Below are positions 34,153 to 41,966 of a stretch of 64,000 nt of DNA, piece by piece. A program made the position numbers and the translations under genes. The notes under the pieces are model-generated. The model was not told the DNA's origin. It saw nothing but the letters and a program-made list of their open reading frames with translations, and searched no databases. Location: contig NZ_VEVQ02000008.1 in NCBI RefSeq assembly GCF_006491595.2, positions 62,001 through 126,000 of the forward strand, read 5' to 3'. Positions within the stretch are counted from its first letter, which is position 1, and every line of letters begins with the position of its first letter. The stretch comes from Flavobacterium jejuense (GTDB taxonomy: Bacteria > Bacteroidota > Bacteroidia > Flavobacteriales > Flavobacteriaceae).

Positions 34153-35328
34153 ATGAAAATTTTAGTAATAGACGATCAAGACTTAGTGTTACTTTCTTTA
34201 GAAAAAAGCCTTACCGATTTAGGGTATGATGTAATTACTGCAAAAAGTGTTACCAATGGAATTTTAAAATATGACAATCATTTACCTGATTTGGTTCTAG
34301 TTGATATCAATATTCCTGAAAATGAAAATGATGTAGTAAAAAATAATCATGAATTAGTTTCTTCTGCTTCAGGTTTAGATATTGTTGAGCACATTAAAGT
34401 AATAAGAGAATCAAATACTCCAGTGATGATTTTATCAGGTAATACAGATGAAACCATTATTGAAAGAGGATTTACACTTGGAGCTGAAGATTACATGAAA
34501 AAACCATTGAGTTTAACAGAAATAGGATTGAGAGTAAAAAGATTAATCGGTTCTGGAACTATTTATAAAGTAGAACAAGAGAGTCAATTATTACAAAAAG
34601 GAGTAATAGGTGTCGTAATTCCATGTTATAATGAAGAGGAAAGATTACAAAGCGAAGCTTTTAAAAAATTCATCAATAGAAATTTAGGATATCATTTGTG
34701 TTTTGTAAATGATGGAAGCAAAGACAATACTTTAAATTTATTAAATGAATTAGCTAAAGGAAATGAAGAGAGAATAAGTGTTTATGATTGTGAAAAAAAT
34801 GGTGGGAAAGCGGAAGCTGTTCGTTTAGGTATGTTGCATTTAGCAAAAGATCAACAGTTTGATTATATCGGATTCTTAGATGCGGATTTGTCTACTAATT
34901 TTGATGATTTCCAAGATTTAGTCACTACCATTTCAAATTCTAATTTCCAAATTGTTAGTGGTTCAAGAATGAGCAGAATGGGAGCAGATATTACTAAAGA
35001 ATCTGCAAGAGCTATTATTAGTAAAACCATTAATTTCATCATTAGAAAAACTTTGGGAATGGAAATTAATGATACACAATGTGGCGCTAAAATAATGACT
35101 AAAGAAATTATTGAAAAGACATTTCAAACAAGATTCTTGACGAAATGGTTATTTGATGTTGAAATATTTATGAGAATGAAAAAAGTATATGGTTCAAAAG
35201 AAGCAAAAGAACTAATTTGTGAACAACCTTTAAAAAGATGGATTCATGCAGATGGTTCAAAATTAAGTATGAAAGACTCTGTTAAAATCGTAGGTCAAAT
35301 AGGGCAAATTGCGATTAGTTATAGATAA
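34153..35328 (+). CDS. Receiver domain fused to family 2 glycosyltransferase
   Basis: A 391-residue fusion. Residues 1-140 are a receiver domain with Asp7/Asp8 and phospho-acceptor Asp51 in VLVDINIPEN, and Lys in DYMKKP. There is a small insertion after Asp51 (about residues 55-73). Residues 150-391 are a GT2 domain of the DPM1/GtrB type: VIPCYNEEERL, FVNDGSKDNT, the metal site LDADLST, and EQPLKRWIHADGSKLS near the end. No transmembrane helices follow, unlike GtrB. The architecture suggests glycosyl transfer switched by phosphorylation, perhaps by the kinases at 12.5-18.6 kb. It has its own LytTR-type promoter. Domain calls are firm; direct control is inferred. Confidence 0.88.
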   Translation: MKILVIDDQDLVLLSLEKSLTDLGYDVITAKSVTNGILKYDNHLPDLVLVDINIPENENDVVKNNHELVSSASGLDIVEHIKVIRESNTPVMILSGNTDETIIERGFTLGAEDYMKKPLSLTEIGLRVKRLIGSGTIYKVEQESQLLQKGVIGVVIPCYNEEERLQSEAFKKFINRNLGYHLCFVNDGSKDNTLNLLNELAKGNEERISVYDCEKNGGKAEAVRLGMLHLAKDQQFDYIGFLDADLSTNFDDFQDLVTTISNSNFQIVSGSRMSRMGADITKESARAIISKTINFIIRKTLGMEINDTQCGAKIMTKEIIEKTFQTRFLTKWLFDVEIFMRMKKVYGSKEAKELICEQPLKRWIHADGSKLSMKDSVKIVGQIGQIAISYR

Positions 35329-35351
35329 ATAGTAGGTAGTTTTACTAAATA

Positions 35352-35385
35352 AAAAGGGAGTTATTCATATTGAAAACTCCCTTTT
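35352..35385. terminator. Bidirectional terminator after the receiver-GT2 gene
   Basis: The inverted repeat AAAAGGGAGTT (35352-35362) / AACTCCCTTTT (35375-35385) has a 12-base loop and T or A tracts on both sides. It separates the convergent receiver-GT2 and DUF4407 genes. Confidence 0.85.
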
Positions 35386-35389
35386 CTAA

Positions 35390-36490
35390 TTAAATTGATT
35401 TCTTCTGTTTTTCTACAAAACCATCCGCTTGCAATTTTAATAATTCGGTAGCTTTTTGTTTTTTATAATTGTACAATTCGTTATCTTCCTTAATATTAGA
35501 ATAAACTTTATCGTATATTTCTGAATCGGTTTTACGGTGTAATTCGCTTTGGTATTTATTTTGTGCCAATGCATTTTTAAGGGCTAATTCATTATCTTCT
35601 TGTTTGAAATCATATTCTCCTTTTGGTGACAATAATTTAGCAATAATAGGAGAGGTTTCAATAGCTAAAAATAATAGCATAATAAAAAAGGAGGGAAGCC
35701 ATGGTAATTTATCCAAAGCATTAATACGAGCCATTAAGCCATCAAATCCTTCAATTATAGGTTGGGTTTCTGCAACTTTTTTATCTAAATCAGCTTGAAG
35801 CGTTTTAGCTTTAGTTTCTAATTCAGTAATTTTAGCTTGATTGGTAGTTTTTAATAAGGCCAAATCTTTCAAAGCGGTGTCATGTTTATCTCGTTTTTCT
35901 TTGTAAACAGGTCCTTTGCCTAATTTTTTGGTTCCGGCTGTTCCTTCTGCTTCTGTTATATAAACCGCATATAAATCGTTGACTTCTTTTTCTTTTTTAA
36001 GAATATCGCTTTTAAGACTATCTATTTGTGCTTTGTTTTTATCTAAATCGGTTTGGAAATAATTGGCCACTTCTTTTTTGTTATTCAAAGCCATTGCGTT
36101 TTTTTCTTTCAGTAAAACGGTGTTGATTTCTTTTTCAAATATTTTAATTTCCAAAGGCTTTGAAATTACAATGGCAATGATAATGGCCAAAATAATTCGA
36201 GGAGTAGCTTGAATAAATTCATCTAGAAAACTATCTCTTTTTTTTATGGTTGAAACAATAAATCGATCAAGATTGAAGATAAGTAAGCCCCAAATTAATC
36301 CAAAACCGATAGCTGTAAAAATATTGTCGAAAACCGTATATAAAGCATATGAGCCTGCAATGAAAGCCATGACTGCAGTAAAAAAAACTGTAGCACCTAT
36401 TCCAGCATATTTGTTTTGCTCTCCATTGGAAGAGGATTGGATGAGTTCTTTATCTGCTCCTGAACAAAGAATAAAAAAGTTTTTTAACAT
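35390..36490 (-). CDS. DUF4407 membrane protein
   Basis: A 366-residue protein matching DUF4407. Three hydrophobic segments lie near the N-terminus (about 30-110, including GATVFFTAVMAFIAGSYALY and IILAIIIAIVISKPLEI). A long charged coiled coil (about 125-255) follows, then a further membrane segment (LPSFFIMLLFLAIETSPIIAKLL) and a charged C-terminal tail. The typical motif NLDRFIVSTI is present. The function of the family is unknown. The gene appears monocistronic, with a -7 box at 36547-36554 (minus strand). Confidence 0.8.
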   Translation of the reverse strand: MLKNFFILCSGADKELIQSSSNGEQNKYAGIGATVFFTAVMAFIAGSYALYTVFDNIFTAIGFGLIWGLLIFNLDRFIVSTIKKRDSFLDEFIQATPRIILAIIIAIVISKPLEIKIFEKEINTVLLKEKNAMALNNKKEVANYFQTDLDKNKAQIDSLKSDILKKEKEVNDLYAVYITEAEGTAGTKKLGKGPVYKEKRDKHDTALKDLALLKTTNQAKITELETKAKTLQADLDKKVAETQPIIEGFDGLMARINALDKLPWLPSFFIMLLFLAIETSPIIAKLLSPKGEYDFKQEDNELALKNALAQNKYQSELHRKTDSEIYDKVYSNIKEDNELYNYKKQKATELLKLQADGFVEKQKKSI

Positions 36491-36546
36491 AATGATTGAT
36501 TTTTTACTGAAACAAGTTCAGTAGGGTTGATTGATGATGATTAGTA

Positions 36547-36554
36547 CAAATATA
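36547..36554 (-). promoter_or_regulatory. -7 box for the DUF4407 gene
   Basis: On the minus strand the sequence reads TATATTTG, a perfect TAnnTTTG box, about 57 bases before the DUF4407 start codon. No clear TTG element was found at the usual distance upstream. Confidence 0.4.
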
Positions 36555-36602
36555 ACACCAAATGTTTCACATTATTGTTAAAATATTGAAAATTACAGCG
36601 AT

Positions 36603-36640
36603 AAAAAAACTCTGAGTAAGGTTTTAGTCTTATCAGAGTT
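36603..36640 (-). terminator. Terminator of the blaI-M56 operon
   Basis: On the minus strand ACTCTGA...TCAGAGT forms a stem, extended inward by AAG/CTT, and is followed by seven T residues (plus-strand A run 36603-36609). Confidence 0.8.
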
Positions 36641-36657
36641 GTATTAATTGAGAAATA

Positions 36658-37977
36658 CTATTGCTTTTTTGGAGGTTCTGGTATCCTAATTACTATAGTT
36701 CCTCCTAATCTCTTGTTTTTTGTATTAAAAACTGCTTTATAGCCTTCTTCTGTATATAAATTAGCTTGGTTTTCTTGAGGAAATTTTTCACTTCTAGCGT
36801 TTTTATATACATGACTGTTTTGGAATAATACAAAGTCTGAAGCTTTATACTTGTTCAATTCAAGATTTTGAACGTTTTTACCATCAATCCATATGGCGTA
36901 TTTGCTTTGGTTTTTAAAATCTTCAAACTGAATTTCTGATATTTTTATCTTTCTAGGAATAGGAGGAGGTGGAACCTGTAGTTTTTCCTGCTCTGATAAT
37001 TCAGTGTATTTTTTATCAGCAATAACTTTGTTTTTTTTGTCTTTAAATACAATTCTTGTGTCTTCATAGTAATTGTCTAATTCTTTATTTGGAAATGTTG
37101 AATCAGATTTCTTTTTTTCTTGTGCTACTATGTCAGTACATAAAAAATAAATCATAAAAGTAAATAAAGGGATAATTCCAACTCGTTTAATAAAGGAGGG
37201 GAATTTTGAGGTGTTTTTTGTCATCATAATAAGACGTTTTTTGGTTACTAAATAATTCAAATTACTGGCCAAGTAATATTTTTTAGTTTCAATTGTGTTC
37301 AATAATAGAGATTGATAGAATGAAACATCGTGGTGTTTTTTTATAACATTTTCATCTGCAATGAATTCATGATTAAGTTGAATTGCTTTTTTGTACATAA
37401 TGAAAATGGGGTTAAACCAAAAAATAATTTTTACTAATTCGACAAATAAAATATCATAAGTATGTTTTTGGTTCACATGTGTTAATTCATGTTCATAAAA
37501 TTCAGGATTAATACTTCCTTTTTTATAAGCCTCTTTGTTTAAAAAAATATAATTCAGAAAAGTATATGGAATTGTATTTTCTTCTACTAATATTAATTTG
37601 CTGTTTTTAAATTGTATAGTTTCATTTGAAATGATCTTTGTTTTAAAATGCCATAAATTTTTAATAAATCTAATTAGTAGTAGTATTGTTATAATGGAGT
37701 AAATAAATAAAGTAAAAACAAAAATATAATCGGTTTTTGGTCCTAATGCAATTGAATTTTTGTTAGTTGTCTCAAATGTAATTTTTGGAGGGAAAGGAAT
37801 ATTTTGAATCTCTTTCACAATTTCAATTGAAATGAATGGTATAACGAATGAAACTAGTATCGATGTTAATAAGTAAAATCGATTGAATTGATAGGTTTTT
37901 TCTCCTTCTAGAAATAGTTTATAAAAAGAAAAGAAAATTATTAAACTAATAGTTGATTCTATAATGAAATTGATCAT
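36658..37977 (-). CDS. M56 family (BlaR1/MecR1-like) membrane metallopeptidase
   Basis: A 439-residue protein. Four membrane segments lie at about 5-25, 33-52, 85-105 and 270-290. The zinc site is HELTH in EHELTHVNQKHTYD (residues around 188-200), facing the cytoplasm as in BlaR1. The C-terminal part (about 290-439) is short and lacks a penicillin-binding domain, so the signal sensed is unlikely to be a beta-lactam by that route. In this family the activated protease leads to removal of the partner BlaI repressor. Its start overlaps the blaI-like stop by 4 bp. Confidence 0.88.
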   Translation of the reverse strand: MINFIIESTISLIIFFSFYKLFLEGEKTYQFNRFYLLTSILVSFVIPFISIEIVKEIQNIPFPPKITFETTNKNSIALGPKTDYIFVFTLFIYSIITILLLIRFIKNLWHFKTKIISNETIQFKNSKLILVEENTIPYTFLNYIFLNKEAYKKGSINPEFYEHELTHVNQKHTYDILFVELVKIIFWFNPIFIMYKKAIQLNHEFIADENVIKKHHDVSFYQSLLLNTIETKKYYLASNLNYLVTKKRLIMMTKNTSKFPSFIKRVGIIPLFTFMIYFLCTDIVAQEKKKSDSTFPNKELDNYYEDTRIVFKDKKNKVIADKKYTELSEQEKLQVPPPPIPRKIKISEIQFEDFKNQSKYAIWIDGKNVQNLELNKYKASDFVLFQNSHVYKNARSEKFPQENQANLYTEEGYKAVFNTKNKRLGGTIVIRIPEPPKKQ

Positions 37978-38345
37978 TTTTTCTTTTTTTTAAGTTCAAC
38001 ATCAATTATTTTTTTTAATTCCTCTAACTCTTTTTCAGATAAATCAGTAGCTGTTGTAAAGAAAGAAGCAAATTGCGACACAGAATTGTTAAAAAAATTC
38101 TTGATTAATCCATGAACATGTTTGGAGAAATAATCTGATTTTTTAACTAAAGGATAATATTCTCTTGAATTTCCATATAAATTGTACGCTATGAATTTTT
38201 TATCAATCATTCTCTTTAATAATGTAGCAATTGTGGTTGTAGCAGGTTTTGGCTCTGGATAGACTTCTAATAAATCTTTCATAAAAGCTCTTTCAAGTTT
38301 CCAAAGATGTTCCATTAATTGTTCTTCAGTATTAGATAATTGCAT
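37974..38345 (-). CDS. BlaI/MecI/CopY family repressor
   Basis: A 123-residue winged-helix repressor. The N-terminal segment MQLSNTEEQLMEHLWKLERA and the recognition region PEPKPATTTIATLLKRMIDK are typical of the family, and the Lys-rich C-terminal helices dimerise. It probably represses its own operon by binding the two TCTACA-type palindromes at 38371-38411. It overlaps the M56 gene, with which it forms the usual repressor-protease pair. Confidence 0.93.
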   Translation of the reverse strand: MQLSNTEEQLMEHLWKLERAFMKDLLEVYPEPKPATTTIATLLKRMIDKKFIAYNLYGNSREYYPLVKKSDYFSKHVHGLIKNFFNNSVSQFASFFTTATDLSEKELEELKKIIDVELKKKKK

Positions 38346-38370
38346 TTTGCTCTACTTTTTTAGAATTAAC

Positions 38371-38411
38371 TCTACAAATGTAGAATAAAATTTTAATTCT
38401 ACAAACGTAGA
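38371..38411 (-). promoter_or_regulatory. Two BlaI-type operators lying on the promoter of the blaI-M56 operon
   Basis: A perfect palindrome TCTACA-AA-TGTAGA lies at 38371-38384 and a near copy, TCTACA-AA-CGTAGA, at 38398-38411, 27 bp apart. On the minus strand each contains a TAnnTTTG sequence (TACATTTG and TACGTTTG). The TTTG of the distal one is 19 bp before the proximal TACATTTG, the normal -33/-7 spacing. So one operator covers the -33 element and the other the -7 element, an arrangement that should block polymerase. A degenerate third copy (TCTAC...TAGA) is at 38351-38364. Confidence 0.75.
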
Positions 38412-38428
38412 GCAAAAATTTAACAAAA

Positions 38429-38455
38429 AACCCTCACAAATAAATGCAAGGGTCT
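38429..38455 (-). terminator. Terminator of ahcY
   Basis: On the minus strand GACCCTTG...GTGAGGGTTTTTTG forms a short ACCCT/AGGGT stem followed by a T tract, about 50 bases after the ahcY stop. Confidence 0.6.
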
Positions 38456-38505
38456 TTAAAATCTATATAACTAATTACTAATCACTAGTAACTAATTACT
38501 TGAGC

Positions 38506-39822
38506 TTAGTATCTGTAATATTCTGGCTTGAATGGGCCTTCAACAGGAACACCAATATATTTCGCTTGATCTGGTCTTAATTCTTCTAATTCAACACCTA
38601 ATTTAGCTAAGTGTAAAGCGGCTACTTTTTCATCTAAATGTTTTGGTAACATATACACTTCATTTTTGTAAGCAGCACTATTAGTCCATAATTCGATTTG
38701 TGCTAAGGTTTGATTTGTAAAGGAATTACTCATTACAAAACTTGGATGACCAGTTGCACACCCTAGGTTTACTAAACGACCTTCTGCTAATAAGATAATG
38801 TCTTTACCGTTGATAGTATATTTGTCAACTTGTGGTTTGATTTCAACTTTAGAAGCACCGTGATTTGTGTTTAACCAAGCAACTGCAATTTCGTTATCGA
38901 AGTGACCAATGTTACATACGATAGTTTTGTCTTTCATTTGCTCAAAGTGAGATCCTAAAACGATATCTTTATTTCCAGTCGTTGTAATGATAATGTCTGC
39001 ATTTCCAACAACGGTGTTTAATTTTTTAACTTCAAATCCATCCATAGCTGCCTGTAAAGCACAAATTGGGTCAATTTCAGTAACAGTTACAATGGATCCA
39101 GCACCTCTAAACGAAGCAGCTGTTCCTTTTCCAACGTCACCATAACCACAAACAACTACTCTTTTACCAGCTAACATAATATCTGTAGCTCTTCTTACAG
39201 CATCAACAGCTGATTCTTTACATCCGTATTTGTTATCAAATTTAGATTTAGTAACGGAGTCATTTACATTGATTGCAGGAATATGTAAAGTTCCATTTTG
39301 CATTCTTTCATATAAACGGTGAACTCCTGTTGTTGTTTCTTCTGATAAACCTTTAATTCCTTTGATTAATTCTGGATATTTATCGAAAACCATATTTGTT
39401 AAATCACCACCATCATCTAAAATCATATTTAAAGGTTGACGATCTTCTCCAAAGAATAAAGTTTGTTCAATACACCAATCAAAATCAACTTCATTTAATC
39501 CTTTCCATGCATAAACTGGAATTCCAGCAGCAGCAATAGCAGCAGCAGCATGATCTTGTGTTGAGAAAATGTTACAAGAAGACCAAGTAACATCTGCTCC
39601 AAGAGCTACTAAAGTTTCGATAAGAACTGCAGTTTGTATCGTCATGTGAAGACATCCTGCAATACGAGCTCCTTTTAAAGGTTGGCTTGCTCCATATTCA
39701 GCTCTTAAAGCCATTAAACCTGGCATTTCAGCTTCTGCTAATTCAATTTCTTTTCTTCCCCATTCAGCAAGAGTAATATCTTTTACTTTATAAGGAACGT
39801 AAGGGATGGTTTTTGTACTCAT
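38506..39822 (-). CDS. ahcY: S-adenosylhomocysteinase
   Basis: A 438-residue enzyme of normal length that splits S-adenosylhomocysteine into adenosine and homocysteine with tightly bound NAD. Visible are [20 protein letters not shown] near the N-terminus, the NAD fold [20 protein letters not shown], the signature [18 protein letters not shown], and the conserved C-terminal [18 protein letters not shown] whose Lys and Tyr complete the neighbouring NAD site. It recycles the by-product of methylation in the cytoplasm. A -7 box lies at 39857-39864. Confidence 0.98.
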   Translation of the reverse strand: MSTKTIPYVPYKVKDITLAEWGRKEIELAEAEMPGLMALRAEYGASQPLKGARIAGCLHMTIQTAVLIETLVALGADVTWSSCNIFSTQDHAAAAIAAAGIPVYAWKGLNEVDFDWCIEQTLFFGEDRQPLNMILDDGGDLTNMVFDKYPELIKGIKGLSEETTTGVHRLYERMQNGTLHIPAINVNDSVTKSKFDNKYGCKESAVDAVRRATDIMLAGKRVVVCGYGDVGKGTAASFRGAGSIVTVTEIDPICALQAAMDGFEVKKLNTVVGNADIIITTTGNKDIVLGSHFEQMKDKTIVCNIGHFDNEIAVAWLNTNHGASKVEIKPQVDKYTINGKDIILLAEGRLVNLGCATGHPSFVMSNSFTNQTLAQIELWTNSAAYKNEVYMLPKHLDEKVAALHLAKLGVELEELRPDQAKYIGVPVEGPFKPEYYRY

Positions 39823-39856
39823 CTATTCGTATATTTGTGTTTATAAATTGAGAGTG

Positions 39857-39864
39857 CAAAGATA
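39857..39864 (-). promoter_or_regulatory. -7 box for ahcY
   Basis: On the minus strand the sequence reads TATCTTTG, a perfect TAnnTTTG box, 35 bases before the ahcY start codon. The -33 element is not obvious. Confidence 0.45.
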
Positions 39865-40009
39865 TAGAATTCCTTTTTATTTTTTAAATCATTTTAGGTT
39901 TTTTGTGAAATGTCTAACATTCTAATAATTTGAAATTCAGTTTTTTAATTGGGCTATTTTTGCTTAAATAGTAAGAAGTTAGCACTTTAATAACAAAAAA
40001 AATCACAAG

Positions 40010-40639
40010 ATGCCCTTTTACAAGGAAATAATTATAAACGATACTACTTCTATTTACCTTTGGAAAATAGAAGAGGATTTTAATACATTTTTTAGGCAAG
40101 TACAATTAAAAGACACTTCTTTAACTAGATTAGAATGTATGAAATCTGAAAGTCATCAGAATGGTTTTTTGGCTGTAAGAATGTTACTACAATATCTTCA
40201 ATACAGTGATTTTGATTTATATTATGATGATTTTGGTAAACCACATTTGAAAGATGGCAAACATATATCGATAAGCCATTCTCAAGATTTTTCTGCTATT
40301 TTGATTAGTAATACTCCTATGGGAATAGATTTAGAAATTTTAAAAGATAAAATTGTAACCATCGCTCCACGATTTATGGATGCCAGCCATTTAGAAAACC
40401 TTGAACAAGATAATAAAATTAAAAAAGCGACTGTTATTTGGGGTATAAAAGAATCTATTTTTAAAATTAAAAATGAAAGAGGAATTAGTTTTCCAAAACA
40501 TATTTTTGAGAAGCCATTTCATTTAAATGATAAAAGAGGTTTTGCTCAATTAAGATTTAATAATTTGATTGAAGAATATTGTTTTCAGTTTGAATTTGTA
40601 GATAATTATGCCTTAGTTTGTGCTTTTCAAAACAAATAA
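40010..40639 (+). CDS. 4'-phosphopantetheinyl transferase superfamily protein
   Basis: A 209-residue protein with the Sfp-type hallmarks: HISISHSQDFSAIL, the magnesium-binding MGIDLEILKDKI (Asp and Glu) and WGIKESIFKIK (W..KE). It moves the phosphopantetheine arm from CoA to an acyl or peptidyl carrier protein. The length fits the family. It is the first gene of a compact run; its TAA overlaps the ATG of the next gene by one base. Confidence 0.88.
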   Translation: MPFYKEIIINDTTSIYLWKIEEDFNTFFRQVQLKDTSLTRLECMKSESHQNGFLAVRMLLQYLQYSDFDLYYDDFGKPHLKDGKHISISHSQDFSAILISNTPMGIDLEILKDKIVTIAPRFMDASHLENLEQDNKIKKATVIWGIKESIFKIKNERGISFPKHIFEKPFHLNDKRGFAQLRFNNLIEEYCFQFEFVDNYALVCAFQNK

Positions 40640-41352
40640 TGACACAAATCTATCAAGAAATAGTAAGCGCTAAAGAGCAAAACAGAAAATTATTAGCCAT
40701 TCTTTTAGATCCAGAAAAGGTAATGCTTTCTGATATTAAAGAGTTATGTTTTAAGATAACAGAATCTCCAGCCACACATATCTTTGTGGGAGGGAGTACT
40801 TTTAATGGAAATCATTTGGATGATATTATTCAAGTTATAAAGAATCATTCAAATTTACCAATTGTACTTTTTCCAGGAGACTATAAACAAATTTCTGCTT
40901 TTGCTGATGGGATTTTATTTTTAAGTTTATTATCTGGTAGAAATTCAGATTATTTAGCCGAGCATCAAGTTAATGCTGTGCCATTGCTTAAAAAAACAAG
41001 CTTAGAAGTCATTCCAACAACTTATTTACTAATAGAAAGTGGTATTGTAACTGCTGTGGAACGAGTAAGTGCAACTAAGCCTATGAATAGAAATGAGTAT
41101 AAATATGTAGCACAAACAGCGAAAGCAGGTGAATACATGGGAAATAAATTAGTATATCTTGAAGCTGGAAGTGGAGCAAAAAATCCAGTCCCATTGAAAA
41201 TGGTTAGTGAAGTTTCAAATGCTATTCAAGTACCACTTATAGTCGGTGGTGGCATTCGTACTAAAGAAGCTATAAAAAAGACTTTTGAAGCTGGTGCTGA
41301 TATGATAGTAGTGGGTACGGTTTTCGAAATAAATAATTCTTTTTTTGTATAA
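40639..41352 (+). CDS. Geranylgeranylglyceryl/heptaprenylglyceryl phosphate synthase family protein
   Basis: A 237-residue TIM-barrel prenyltransferase of the GGGPS/PcrB family, which joins a polyprenyl group to glycerol 1-phosphate. Diagnostic segments are LLDPEKVMLSD, HIFVGGSTFNG, VLFPGDYKQIS, YLEAGSGAKNPV and IVGGGIRTKEAI. The start is placed at the ATG at 40639, which overlaps the preceding stop (TAATG). A TTG seven codons upstream would add residues without similarity. Bacteroidota commonly carry this archaeal-type family; the physiological lipid is not settled. Confidence 0.9.
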   Translation: MTQIYQEIVSAKEQNRKLLAILLDPEKVMLSDIKELCFKITESPATHIFVGGSTFNGNHLDDIIQVIKNHSNLPIVLFPGDYKQISAFADGILFLSLLSGRNSDYLAEHQVNAVPLLKKTSLEVIPTTYLLIESGIVTAVERVSATKPMNRNEYKYVAQTAKAGEYMGNKLVYLEAGSGAKNPVPLKMVSEVSNAIQVPLIVGGGIRTKEAIKKTFEAGADMIVVGTVFEINNSFFV

Positions 41353-41966
41353 TGATTGAATTTTTGTTTTCTCAATATAGGGATTACCCAAAGCAAGATA
41401 TTATTTTAGAAATAGTAGCTATTATTTTTGGATTAATAAGTGTATTGTTTGCCAAAAAGAATAATATTCTAGTATATCCAACAGGTATAATTAGTACTGT
41501 GATTTTTGTTTATTTACTTTACAAATGGGAGTTAATTGGAGACATGCTTATTAATGGGTATTATACAACGATGAGTATTTACGGTTGGTACCTTTGGACG
41601 TTGAAGAAAAATGATCACGAAGAATATCCTATTTCAGTGATGAATAAAAAAGAAATAGGTATAGGAGTCATTATTTTTTTAATAACGGTTATATTTGTTA
41701 TCTTAGTGTATCATTTTTTTGATAAATTTACAAGTTGGACTGCTTATGTAGATACATTCACAACTGGTGTTTTCTTTGTAGGTATGTGGTTGATGGCAAA
41801 AAGAAAAATAGAAAATTGGATACTGTGGATAATTGGAGATATTATTTCAATTCCATTGTATTTTTATAAAGGATATACATTTACAAGTTTGCAATATTTT
41901 GTTTTTACAATTATTGCAATTTATGCTTATAAAGAATGGAAGAGAAATTTAGCGATTACGATTTAA
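41352..41966 (+). CDS. pnuC: Nicotinamide riboside transporter PnuC
   Basis: A 204-residue membrane protein with about seven helices. Typical PnuC features are KKNNILVYPTGIISTVIFVYL, the substrate-site segment YYTTMSIYGWYLW, and ENWILWIIGDIISIPLYF with conserved Trp and Asp residues. It takes up nicotinamide riboside for NAD synthesis by facilitated diffusion. Start and stop overlap the neighbouring genes by 1 and 31 bp respectively, so it is translated within a compact operon. Confidence 0.92.
   Translation: MIEFLFSQYRDYPKQDIILEIVAIIFGLISVLFAKKNNILVYPTGIISTVIFVYLLYKWELIGDMLINGYYTTMSIYGWYLWTLKKNDHEEYPISVMNKKEIGIGVIIFLITVIFVILVYHFFDKFTSWTAYVDTFTTGVFFVGMWLMAKRKIENWILWIIGDIISIPLYFYKGYTFTSLQYFVFTIIAIYAYKEWKRNLAITI

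Noticed and set aside
40618..40638. TTG start for the GGGP synthase gene that would add seven residues.
   Set aside because: The ATG at 40639 overlaps the preceding stop as TAATG, and the family similarity begins after it.
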